A DNA stretch of 64,000 nucleotides, taken from assembly GCA_021186555.1 (NCBI GenBank), contig JAJKFL010000002.1:30296001-30360000 (forward strand), written 5' to 3'. Under the pieces are notes generated by a model. It did not search any database. It saw nothing but the letters and a program-made list of their open reading frames with translations, and had not been told where the DNA came from. The DNA is from Reticulitermes speratus (lineage: Eukaryota > Arthropoda > Insecta > Blattodea > Rhinotermitidae). How positions within the stretch are numbered: position 1 is the first letter of the stretch; every line of letters begins with the position of its first letter. Shown in pieces: positions 24,966 to 38,000 of the stretch. Made by a program: the position numbers and the translations under genes.

Positions 24966-25906
24966 TTGTATCCAATTAGACGTATTTATATTTTCGTATA
25001 CGCTCTATACTATTTCTGTAAAACGCATGATTTTAATCACTTATGCATAGACGACGTCACATAAGCTGGGCAGCTGATAAAATGCCGCAAAAGAATGCAT
25101 ATAATCTGCGACGTCACTAAATAATTTTTTTTCCAAATTATTTACGAAAAAAATGGCCACACAGACATTTAAGTGCATATTTTCATCATAATCCTTTCTG
25201 ATACTGAATTTTATTCTGTTGAAGATTTAAACAAAACGAGAACAGTTTGTGATGACTGGAAAAAAAAGGGAGGTTCACTTAGAACGAAATCCTAATACGC
25301 AAATATTCCTGCAAGAACAGACACCGACTGATGCAGCATTAAATATTTTTCACTTAATTTGTTAAGTTTCACTACAGTTGATGACCAGTGACGTAAAAAA
25401 TATTGTAAAATGGCTTTTGTTTTCGCAACATAGAATTGGTGACAGTTCTGCCCAGACCAGGGTATGAAATCAACCCCATTTTCCGTCATTAATTTTGAAC
25501 AAATATTCTCTCCATCTGCTCAGTTTCTGCAGCTCTGCTATCCGGCAAATAACAACGCAACATACTTACGTACATGTATACATGCATACGTACGTCAATA
25601 CCTACGTACGTTTTGCATTCCATGGATCCAAAACTTATTTAAAGTGACAGTAGGATGGGGACTGTCATACAAACACAAAAATGCAGAATATACAGTACAA
25701 AGAAGTATAAGCATTTCGCATTCAATATTGAAGTATTATACCAAATTTGTTATATAAAGTGGATAATTTTATTATGATTGTGATTATTGCGTACCAACTC
25801 TTTTCAAAAGTGAAAGACGTGTCATGAGAACAGCCACAGTCTCCAAGCACATATCAGCTTAAGAAATGACCCAATAAGAGTGCAGGATCTGTTCCACTTG
25901 TTGCAG
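24966..25906. other. Region upstream of the PH gene
   Basis: No recognised exon. An acceptor-like sequence (ctgttccacttgttgcag) ends at 25906, so the first coding exon may start at 25907 with an untranslated exon lying further upstream. The promoter cannot be placed. Confidence 0.35.
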
Positions 25907-25943
25907 GACGCTGAGGGCAATGGCTTGCTAGTACTTTGAGCAA

Positions 25944-26044
25944 ATGACCAGCGACATGACGAGCGAGGAACAGCCCGTCAAAATGACGGCGCAAGAAGAC
26001 AACGCAGTGAGAATGGCAGGCTACCTCGATAAGAAGGGAAAATG
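25944..26044 (+). CDS. PH-domain gene, exon 1
   Basis: The ATG at 25944 is the first in frame after a TAG at 25929-25931. It codes for an acidic leader and then 'RMAGYLDKKGK', the first strand of the PH domain. The donor GTGAGT starts at 26045. As read, the exon ends two bases into a codon, while exon 2 needs phase 0; joined as it stands it makes TGA. One more A in the A4 run at 26039-26042 would give Lys-Met and exact phase 0, leading smoothly into exon 2 'KLVTTWKRYW'. I infer a missing base in the sequence, though a small unseen exon in the 8.46-kb intron is possible. Confidence 0.75.
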
Positions 26045-29000
26045 GTGAGTTGCAGTACTTGTAATTTCCTCGTGAGCAGGTCAGTCTTTTGATTCGTTCT
26101 GAAATGAATGGCGACGTTGAGTGACAGAGAAAGTACGTAACTGCTATCTGAAAGATCTAAAAGAAAGAAGTTTAAAAGCGTGGTTGATGAGTTGTGACTA
26201 GGTGACGTATGTCATCAGGTACGGGTTTCTCGGTGCCACAGGACCTCAGCACTGATGGAGGAGACGATCTTGGAGCGGCTCTTCAAACAAAACAATTTAG
26301 CTCTCAGATAGAAAGCTTCTTAACTTTCCCCGGAGCATAATACAGATCGATACATTTGTTAGCGAATAACTCACTATATCCCGGGGCCGATATCGCCCAA
26401 TCGCTTAGACGCAATTAGGGAGGGGTGAGCGGGGCAAATTCTACAGGCGCGGTGAATGCACCGCGATCAAGAAATTTCCCCACATTAGACACAGTTACCA
26501 CTGAATGTTTAATTTGTGATTGATTAACTACATGCAAGCAGTACTGTTTGAATATCACCTCCTCAATTCCTTATTGTATAGGGCATGACTGGCTTACTTT
26601 GTCTTGCTCGTATGGCTCTTTGTGTGTCTATACCCTCAATATCTTTTAAAGCATTGTGTAATTTCATTAAACTTTGTATGGAAAGGTCACCCCACGTTTG
26701 TACCTATTAATTTCCTGCCATAAAATACATCAAGTAGCTGTCATATCGGCAGCTCATTCTGAGGTGTTGATATCGAATCTTAAAATGTGCGGTAAAATAT
26801 CTTAAGAGATATGCAAAATTTATTAACTTAATTTTTGTACAATGCAAAACTGAAAGTGAGAATACAATACCTGTTTTTGAAAACTATCCGAATTAATAAT
26901 ACTAATGTTTCAGTCCAATTCAATTTTCGTTTATTAAATTGTTGAGTCAACAGCCAAGTGGCCAGTAACAGAAACACGACAGTAGACGAATACAAATAAT
27001 AAAGGACAAATACAACACAAATACACAAAAATAAAACACGACGCACATAAAATCAAAATATGAATCAAGCGCTGTCTCATTAGCCCCCTATCGTAAACAC
27101 AGACAGTAAATGTGAAAGCGTATTACATTTAAGACAAAGTCTGTTTTATATAAGTAACAGGTTTACGAAAGAAGTCAGCGTCTTTGCACACCAATTCGCT
27201 TCTGAAACATGTCTAGTAAAGAAAATGTTTACAACGAACGGAAAACTTGGAGTTCCTAAAATTACGACATCGATAATAATAATAATAATAATAATATAAT
27301 TTTGTGATCCATATTAGGACAATCTTATTATCATTCAGAATGCCCTACGGTGCTTTGTCTACAACACAGTGCTATTTGAAGGTAAAGTTGTCCTTGTGGA
27401 CAGCATGAAAACTTGCGGGAGGACTAGGGGTATCGCTCTCATCATTCTTAACCTCGGCAGTGGATGGAGGTGAGTCGTCAGCTTCACGCCCCGGCAGCTT
27501 AGCCTGCAGGTAAAGAATCACTTGCTTCATTGAATAGGTGGCTGGATGGGAACCGGAGCCGGTCTGGACGTTTTGGAGACGAGAAAGGTGTCTTGCCTCT
27601 GCCGAAAAACGAACAGCGATTTCTCCGTCGTCAAGACCATAGCCTCTCCTGTACCGATATCTGCAGGGTTATGGGAAAGTAAATGAGATTCAGTGGGCAA
27701 CTAGCAACATTTCATTGTCGAGTACTTGCCGGAAGGAAAATAAACGGTGTTTTGAACTCCCTTCATGGCGGCCATTCAAAAATATTTTGTAATTTTTAGG
27801 TTTCATCGTATTTTAACCTAACAAGAAGAGACATTCATAGAATGAAACAACTCGCTAATAATGTTTGTTGTGTTGTTTCGCTAAGCAGTCGGCAGCACCT
27901 CGCGGGCTGCAAAGTGAAAGCCCGGCGCATGCGGTACTGTAAGTTACAGTTTATTAAAACCAACCACATTTTTATCTACAGATTAATATTGGGGTTACAT
28001 TAAAATACACTTTTAGCATATTTATATATACGTAGGCCATTCATTGTCTTACTTTATTTTTATGACTGACAATATCTTCTTTTACACAGCGACATATGTA
28101 GTGAAAGTTCATAACACAGTGCATTTTACAGGGAATAGTTGCTAACAGTCTGCTTTCCTAAACACTGACAAATCACGATATGCAAAACAAATATTTTGAG
28201 ACTTGTTATTTTTATTTTATATGAGTGAAACGTTGTTTTTTGCTTTGCGGGAAGAACGTAAAGTACGCGTGTTTGGGGAAAAAAGAAGCAAGCAGTGAAA
28301 CAAATTACAAATCGAAAACCCTAAGATTTTAATAGGTCAAATGACGTTACAAAAGTGAACTCTAGAAGATTATAGGTCGTAAAACTTGGGCAGGATGAGC
28401 GAAATAATAAATGAAATGGCCTGCAGGATTTGTTACAGCTGCATCTTGGGAAATGTCCATTAGGAAGAACAGGAAGAAGATAGAATTTTTTAGAGGCAAG
28501 TTGTCATGTTCGGAAGTGAATGGCATATTTAGACCCCGAAGTATGTATTCAATTGTAACTGGAATACTATAGAATGTACAAAATGCGGTTTTTAAAATAA
28601 AATACCTTATACGTGTATTCCAGCAACTTATCACGCGTGTAATGTAAGAGTGTAAAGTGAATAGATCTGGTGTGTTACTTTCGGAGCTTATAATCTGGAG
28701 AAGTTTCCGAAAATGGAGTGCCTCAGCTGTAAAGAAGTGCCTGGAATTACTTTAATGGGTAGGGGAGGGCGCGGTGACCGTAGGCGTGACATAGCAACTT
28801 TAAAGTGATGTATTCGAGACTTGGAATTTGTCACAGCGGTGTTGATGAAGATTGAAGTGTCATGGGACATGACGTCATGTCGACTGGTAAATACTTCCCG
28901 TTGTTTCGGAGGCGCTTGTCTCCATAATCAAGGTATCCAAGAAGGAGGAGGCAGCAGACTTCTCCGAAAAGTTGGTACCCATGTACAAATGCGCAAGTCG

Positions 29001-32000
29001 TCATTTCTCAGAAAACTGGAATCTTCTACAGTCATTATTAAATGACACCGTTTAATCTGTACCTGTACCTACCTTTACGAGCCCGGATAACGTAGTTGGT
29101 GTAGTGAGGAGTCTACGGCCTGGACGACCGAGGTATTAGGAGTTCGATTCTCAACAGGGACAAGGGACATTTTTCTTCTCCAAATCATCCAGACCTGCTC
29201 TGGGAACCACCCAATCTCCTACTCACTTGCTAACGGCAGCCCTTTTTCCGGGGATAAAGCGGTCAGTTCGTGAAGCTGACCTCTCATTTCCACCTAATGC
29301 CGAGTTTTAAGAGTGATTAGAGCTATACTTTCACTGCCCCATGTGCCTCCATGGGGTGAACAGGGACAAACTCACCCATTGTTTTGTGTAAAGTTGTCAA
29401 CCCTTCTCGCTGTTTCTTTAACAAGCAATATTGTTACTGCTGTTGGCATTGGGATGGCACGGGACGCTCGCATTGTAGCATCCAGTACACCGCTTGCCTC
29501 CAATGTGTCACTAAGCGGGCTGATGCAGTGGCAGTATCCGGGACATACACATTTGAACCTAGGCTCAATTACTTCATATTGTGTGAGGCTTTCCTTGTTC
29601 CCTGACTATCTCTTAGCGACCCTCCGGATATTATGGTTACATTGAAATAGATGCTGCCTGTGACTGCCTCCCTCCTTCACTGCCCTGGCTATATATTGCC
29701 ATCTTGCCATAACATTAAACGTTGCATACCCTGTGCAATTGAAACAGCGACATGTATTTTCTTTTCCATGACGCTACGGCCCCTAGTGGGCCTTCTCATT
29801 ATCGAAGCTTCACGATCACACTCCGACACACCACACTCGGTAGGATTCCTCCGGAGGAGTGATCAGCCAGAAGCAGAGACCACTACCTGATAACACGCAA
29901 CACTCACAAGAGATAGACATCCATGTCCCCCGACGGGATTCGCTCCCACAATCCCAGCAAGCGAGCGGCCGCAGACCCACGCATTAGACCGTGCGGCCAC
30001 TGGGATCGGCCTGCGACATTTATACCGAGGATTAATAAACCGAAATGTCTTAGTAAATGGAAAGCTCTGAGAGATGAGCAGTGTTTCTGGACTCTGACCT
30101 GCAGTACATTGCAGCAACAACAATCTTGTGCATGTGTCCGTCGGATATGGTACGCCCGAATTAAACGAAATTTGACCTTGGCTTAAATTTCCCTTAGTGG
30201 TACCAACATATAAAAACATTGTGCTTTACACCTATTGAACGTGATTTCTCTGTTGGATCAGAAAAACTGGCATATTATTCCGAACAGTTTTAGTCCTCCT
30301 CATTCGTTTGAAAGTTCTACGTTGTCATAATCCTTGAGAGTAGAAAACAAAATGTTCAAAAAGTCACACATGAAGCGTAATGTTTATTTAGGAAGTTGGC
30401 AGCAGCAATAACAGAAAACGACACACATGATTTGCTTCATAGATTAGCAGAACTTCAATTAAAATACTGCATTTTCTTTCGTTTTCCTAGAACTCCCCTT
30501 CAACGCCAGGCGCTCGCCTCTACACACTGCCCGCGTTAAGAATGCATGGAGTTATACGACCACTCCCCTATTCGTCTTTATGTGATGATACATAAAATGC
30601 GTCCTTTAGACCGGGCCCAAATAACTACTAACTCTGTGAAGCAAAGTCTTTCTTTATAAGGTGATAGTTGCTCATCTGGACGAGACATTTCCCATATTTT
30701 GTGAAACCCAAAGGTTTATTACTGTGTTTATAAAAGCCTCTCACTGGTTCCTATCTTGAGCCAGACTTATCCAGTCCACGGCTTCTCATTCTCTTTCTTT
30801 AATATCCATTTTGATTTTGTTACTGTACTTCAGGGTTTTATTAAATAACTTTTTTATTAATTTTTCTGATATCTCTTTCATAGCACAGGCCCCCACCAAC
30901 TTAGTCCTTCCTTATTTGATTATTTCACTAGTATTTGGTGAGCAGTTCAAATCACGGAGCTCCTCATTATGCTTTTTTTTTTACAGCGTCTTGATACTTC
31001 CTCCATCTTAGGCCCAAAATCTTCCCTCTACACCCCTTCTCGAATACCTTAATTCGGTGTTCTTTCCTCAACATGAGTGATAGAAATTGAAACCCATACA
31101 AAACAACGGGCAAAGTTATAGTTTTCTGTATCATAATTTTTATTTTTTTTGGATCCACTGACCGTGTAAGGGGAAATGGTGAAATTAGACGAATGAAAAC
31201 AAATTCTCTTTTGGAACACGTAGAATTGTGCCTATAGAAAAGGTGGATTTTTTAATCATAATCGGTGTAACATAACTGAAAATCGATTTTTTTATATCTT
31301 ATCAAACCTGGTTATTCCTTCACTGTTGTAACATAATTACATAAAAGAATATAACTGTCTCGGAACGTAACGAAAATGTGTCTTTCTTTTGTGGTACCTT
31401 TTGACACACAGTTTCATTTTGATGTTTTACATACAACTATTATAAGGTAAGACTTAATTGGTGACTTCGTTTTGTGATATTATCGGACACGTGTTGGACA
31501 GTAGCTTATGATTTAATGGATATCTCTCTTTTGTGGTGTTATCTGAAACATATACCCAACTTCATTTTTATTTTACATTGTGGTAAAATATGTGTACTTT
31601 ACACTTTTGACTGCAGCAATGCTCGTACTTTAACATGTTCGTAGAGACGTAACAGTTGATAGTAGGGCACGTGTTGATATAGCATTTTTTTACTCAAAAT
31701 GACTCATAAAATAACATTCTGCACTTTGGTACACCTTATGCGGAACATTCTGTATATTTCTTTTCTCATTATTTACCTCTGGACCGGCCCCCTTTCTGGT
31801 GACTGCTCACGTTTCTGTGTTTTTCTTAATAGAATACATGTGTTTGCCCAGTAACTTAACATAACCAAAGTATGGCAGAACCTGTTTTACTACCTGTTAG
31901 TATTCGTGCACTTTCTAATAACGTATTGTAAAACATCTTTGAAAGCATTGATTGTCAAGTATTATCTTGTTTCAACCTTTTCTTAAAACGAAATGCATCA

Positions 32001-35000
32001 GAGAGGTATTTGCCTGTTTGCATTTCACTATAGGTTTCATTTAAGCACTTTGTAAACACCCTAACTACTTATATGGTTGTACATAATCCAGTGGGTATTT
32101 ACAAAATTTCATTACGAACTGAAACGTAGAATTTCTACGCTCGTTCGCAAAATTGCGAGAAGCGACTACTAGCTTCGTCCTATGTCTGTCTTTCTGTTTT
32201 GTCTGTCCGTCCGCATGGAATAACTCGGCTCCCACTGGACAGATTTTCATAAAATTTGATGTTTTGAGTACTTTTAAAAAAAACTGTCGAGAAAATCCAA
32301 GTTTTGGTACAATCTGACATGAATGAAGGGCATTTTACATGGAGACCTATGTACATTTATGATCTCTAGATGAGTTCTTCTTAGAATGATAAATATTTCG
32401 GACAAAGCTGTAGGGAAAATCAAAACACAAAAATTTACCTTCAATAACTTTTCCCTCGAAAATTTGCCGCTTATGAGACAATGTGGAAAATTGCTGTAGA
32501 GCCAGACAGGCCATAGATGACAATATAATACGGCGCATGCGATCTGCATGCTGGATGACTAGGGCTAGACACACACTCATAATGTGTAAAACTTATTCCT
32601 TTTCCGCGGCAAAGATTGTTAGGCGATCGTGCCTCAATGTTAGTTATACGTACATTGCCTGTTTTGTTTGAATCTACAAATAGTTGACGTACTGCCCCAT
32701 TGTATTCCCGCACTTGTTTAGTAAAATATTACTGCTGAATACCTGGTCACTAATTGATACTGGGTCCATAATAAGTCTATAATAAGACATCATCCTTTCC
32801 ACCTTTAACATTGTGCCCATCCCAAAGATTGACAATAATTAACTTTATTTTTGAGTTCCTTAGATATCACTGTGTTGCCGACCTGCTCTGAAATCTGAAA
32901 AACTAAATGAACAACTGCCGCACAGAATTAACCGGCTGAGCTCTGTAATAATGATGATGTTTTCTCTTATGTAGGGGCTGAAGTTTTAAATATTATCCAA
33001 ATAAATTCCAAGCTTCACCGATCAACGTGGTCCATGACTTTCCTCGGTCGAAGCAAATGCTGAGTTGGTACGCAAATTGCACATTTCACTGTATGCTTCT
33101 CATGCAGCCCTTCTAACTCTAACTTAACATTTCCTTCCTATCACCCTAATCAAAACGTGGTCAGGATGCGGCTGTCAAAATGCTAAACTCAAAATTCAGC
33201 CCTAATATTTGAATTCTCCTCTCTAATGCTTGTACAGACAGTCCATTTTCCATCACCTCAACTTCTTTACTCAAAGTGGATCTAAAGAAAGAGGATGTAG
33301 AGGAGGCACTTGGACTTGGTTAATTTGGCTGAGGATATGGGCAAGTGGTAGGCTGTTTTGAAGAAGGCAGTGAATTTTTGGTTTCCATAAAGGCGAGGAA
33401 TTTCTTGACTATCAGAGAAACTGGCAGCTTTCAAGACGGGCGGGAATTCGCAGTATATGTTAAATGCTGCCCACTGGGTTCTAGATATTTGCGTTTGTAC
33501 TGCGCCTATGAAGCTGGCAGTGTCTCAGATTAAATACCGTCAGTGTTTGGAAAAATCTGGGAGGAAGAAGGCACGGCCTAATAGTTGTACTATTTTTCTG
33601 AAAATGCTGAGGAAAACCAAGAAAAACCTCAATTAGGATAGCCAATTTTCCGACCGAGATTCGAAACTGGAACCTCCGGAATATATGTATACGTTTTTAC
33701 CGCTAAGAATCAAAACTTAAAATCTGACTACAAAAAGGCAGCCAAAGCCACGAATCTAGCCCATCGGCATATTGTCTTTCGTAATTTGATTCACGAAGTC
33801 TTCAAGAGTTGCGCTGTTTTTTTCTGTTACAATATGATACGTTCTTGTAACTGATATACTGTGTATTACGTGTCGGAGTTGCTAGTCTAAAAATGGTGAA
33901 TGTTAAGGGCACAGTCTTACAGAATGTAACAATGTGTCAATCTGTAACCAGGTACCAACATTTTGGAGGAACACTCTACCTCCAGCACTCACCATGCTAC
34001 CTTCTACCTCGAAGATGGAGGCACCAGGTTTGATACGCGTGTACTAAGTTATCAAGGTGTTACATCCCAGAAGACTGTGTCCTTAATTTATTACATAAAT
34101 AAATAATAGATTATAAAGAATCCTGGGAATGAATACATGAAAAACAAGTGAAAAAACGAGCAAATAAACAATCCAAAGAAAGAAAGAAATAATATAAAAT
34201 AAACAAGGAAGGAAAGAATGAAAGTTAGAAAGTAAGAGGGTAAATTTGATATTAGGCATTTCCATGCAACAGACATGTAATAGATATGTTTATTACCAAC
34301 ACATTGCAGCAATCCTGTATATTTTAACTGCAACAATTTTTTGATAATAAACATACCTAAAGAAGGTAAGCTAATGAGTCATAAGTTTTCTGGGAAATTT
34401 ATCCAGTAAAGAGACAAATTACTGATACGAAAATTCCTCTCTGTGTCAACAAATATGATACACAGTATAATATTTATTTTTATGTTCTGTCTTAATACCA
34501 GAAGTTGGTGACCACCTGGAAGCGATATTGGTTTGTGCTGAAGGACCAGCTGCTCCTGTACTACAAGTCACAGGCAGAATGCCTCAACCTTTCAGCTTGC
34601 CGTGGTTCTCTCAACATGGGATTAGTATCGTCTGTGCGCCCTGGGGCCCACAGAGGCCCTCCTGCAACTGCGGCTCAAGGATTTACCATAGAAGTAGAAA
34701 CGAGAACACAGGTCATCGTACTTGTAAGTCTGAGAAGATTTTCGATTTTGGAATTGGCACGTGGTTATATAATATATAGGGTTTTTATATGTAACATTCA
34801 TCTGATATTCAAACATTTTTATTACTCATATTTTAAACTTTAAACAGTCATAAGTGATTCAATTTGCATATAATTGAGAGAAAACTGCAGAAACCCAATA
34901 TATGAAAGTAGTCTATAATGCAAGAAATTCTCAAGAAAATTAACAGCATCTTCTGTGGTGTTTGTGGTTGCTTCCAGCGAACGAAGAATCGTAGCCTACA

Positions 35001-38000
35001 GGAGCAATGGTTGAAAGCTCTTTTGGAATCAATGGCTCTTCCCAACATTTCATCCCCAGTAAGGACTTGTGGAGGGTCAATTCATTTTCGATATTCCATG
35101 GAAAATCTGCCTGTAGTTGAAGAGGTATAGAATGTTCTTGTTAAATAAATACACAGCTAATCTTCTTTGGAATATTTTGTTTTACGCTTTCTATTTTTTT
35201 TGAATGCATCCTATGTGTTCGTGCTGAGGATGTAGACTTGTCTTCTGCTGCAAAATGCCCGTGCCCTTCACTAAAAGAAACTTTGTTTAAACTATGGGAT
35301 AATAATATTCTTTAAACATAAAAGCCCATTAAATAGAATGACTTTAACATCACGCCGTAACAGTAGGTTTAAATACTTTCTATTCAGCGCTTGCATTGAC
35401 TTGTTTTCAGTGAGCTCACACTGCATTATTACATGGAGTATAGTCCTTCTTGAGCAGCTAGTAGTCGCTCAGCGAGATAAAATATTCCCCATTTTTGCAG
35501 AATATGATTATTCATTACTATGTACAAAAGACCCAACAACTGGACCTTGTCCTGAGCCAGATACATCTATGGCACACAGTCACACTCTATTTGCTTAAGA
35601 TCATCTTAAGGTGATTCATCCCGTTGTGTCTTAGACAGCTAAAATACAAGTTGTGTTCCACGGATACAACAGTTAGTTTTGTTATTTGTGACTACGTATT
35701 GAATACGGGCCGCGTCCAGACAATAAGAACCGATCACGCCTCGTAGCCGCGCAGGTGACGCACGCACTTTCTGTGAAGTTCAGACGTCTTCTATATGTCA
35801 AGGGGAGCATGTGTATTATGTAGTACGGTGTTATATCCTCCCCCTTCCCCCATTAGCTGTAGTCGTTAAAGATGAAAAAGAGAATCGAAAATCCCGCTAC
35901 CTGTGAAGTACGAAAGGTTATACGATTTTCAAAATTTCGTCTGTCGGAAATTCACAGGTAGATTGTATTGTATTGTATTGTATTGTATTGTATTGTATTT
36001 ATTTTTCATCCGTTTGCTACATGGTAACACTTGGAAAAGTCAGTCAGGAATTTAGTTAACAAATAAATCTACAAAGTTACAAGCAAACTACCTACATTTG
36101 TTAAAATCATAAAAGTAATGAATAAGTATAAACATTACATTGATACATAGGCTAATATTTACAGCTCATATATAGCAGTGAAGTCCAAAACATAAGTATT
36201 TTGATCAAACCCTAAAATGTAATAAGTTATTTTTTATTTATCTATTTATTTTTCTCTACCTACACCATCCAATTTTATCAAAACTAACAAACTCATTTAT
36301 TGTATAAAAGGAGTGTTCCAGTAAACAGGATTTTAAGTCTTTTTTGAAAACCAAAAAAACTCTCCGAGTTTTTTATTCTGTTTGGTACCTTGCTATACAA
36401 TTCAATCCCCACATTTACCACACTTTTCTTAAGTAATGCTGTTCTGCAAAATTGGACATGAAAATCCTGGTTTATTCTTGTGTTATAACTATGAATATTT
36501 ATGTTTTGCACCAAATCTGCTTTATACTTTTTAATGTAACATAACACCTCAAAGATATACAAGGAAGTGACCGTGAGGATTCTATAATCCTTAAATATTT
36601 GCCTACATGATTCTTGTTTGCCAAGTCCACTAATTATACGCAGCACCCTCTTCTGCATTTTAAATACCTTTATACTATTACTTCCCCCCCCCCCCCCCCC
36701 AAAAAAAATATTATTCCATATCTCAATAGCGATTGAAACTTTCCAAAGTAAATACTTCTTAACATATATGGACTCAAAACTCCTCTTAGTGATTTAATTA
36801 TGTAGGATGTTTTACTTAATTTGGAACATAATGACTGAATGTGGATGTTCCATTTAAGGTTTTCTGTAATGTCTATACCTAAAAATCTGAGTTCTAATGA
36901 ATAAGTAATTTCTGAGTTATTAAAGACTATATGTGGTCTGTCTGCAAACCTGATTTTATTAAAGTGAAATGACATTGCTACTGTTTTTTTTTAGTATTTA
37001 TTAGAAGATTATTTCCTTGAAACCATGTTTCTAGCTGTTTCGTGACCTTAGTTATTTTCTGTTGAAAAGCATCCTTGTCTTTATCAATAAAAAGTATGTT
37101 GGTGTCATCTGCAAACAATATCATTTCCGCCCCTTGCACATTTAATGGGAGATCATTTATATACAATAGAAACAAAAGTGGTCCCACTGTGGCACACCAT
37201 GTATTATTTCTCTCAATGAGGATGTATACGTATTTTGGTTGTTATTTTTATCATTTAGTTGGTTTATTTCGACAAATTATACTCGGTGAGATAAGTAAGA
37301 TTTGAACCATGAAATTTTAACCCCTCTAATCCCATAGTAATTTAATTTATCCAGTAATATGTTATGGTCTAACACATCATATGCCTTTGTTAAGTCAAAG
37401 AATATTCCTATGACATGTAACCGCCTATCCATCGCCTCCTGTATACTTTCAAGAAAAGTCTGGGAAGCTGTTTCTGTTGATTTGTTTTTTCTGAACCCAT
37501 TTTGCACATCTGTTAATATACTATGTTTTGTTACGAAGGATATTAACCTGTTATACACCAATTTTTCTAATATTTTTGAAAAAAACCGATAAAATTGATA
37601 TTGGCCTGTAATTGCAAACTTCATGTCTATCCCCTTTGATGTGGATGGTGAAGGTGCAATGAACAAAGGGAATATGAGGAGATGGTGTCGGTTGTTCAGA
37701 GAAGGCACGACAGTACGAGACCGCACGCTGCCGCTCGTACTTGTGCATTCCTCAAACAAGTTCAACTGGGAAATTTTCGAGCATCCTCCATACATTCCCC
37801 ACCTTGCATCAGGTGATTATCGCTTGCTTCTCCACATCAAGATATTTTTGGCTGGCCAGAGTCTGAGGAGTGACCAAGAGACAAAAGACGCGCCGGACTG
37901 GCTGAAAGTCTTGCGGCGACCTTTTTAGACGAAGGCATAATGATATGAGAAGTGGTTTAATTTTCAGGGCGACTATGTGCAGTAGTAGGTTAATGTAGTT

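Larger units (their letters stand above)
26045..34501 (+). other. PH gene intron 1, repeat-filled
   Basis: An 8.46-kb intron between donor GTGAGT and acceptor 'cttaataccag'. It holds SINE family B (27380-27640, 29078-29310) and C (29760-30012), hairpin-family repeats (28790-29045, 33935-34080), a LINE remnant (30740-31160), the paired repeat (32170-32360), a blattodean-type repeat (32470-32700) and an AAT microsatellite (27269-27297). The remaining segments hold nothing I recognise. Confidence 0.6.

Noticed and set aside
29313..29645. 110-codon open frame in PH intron 1
   Set aside because: Lies between SINE copies, has no domain and no splice signals; probably repeat-derived.
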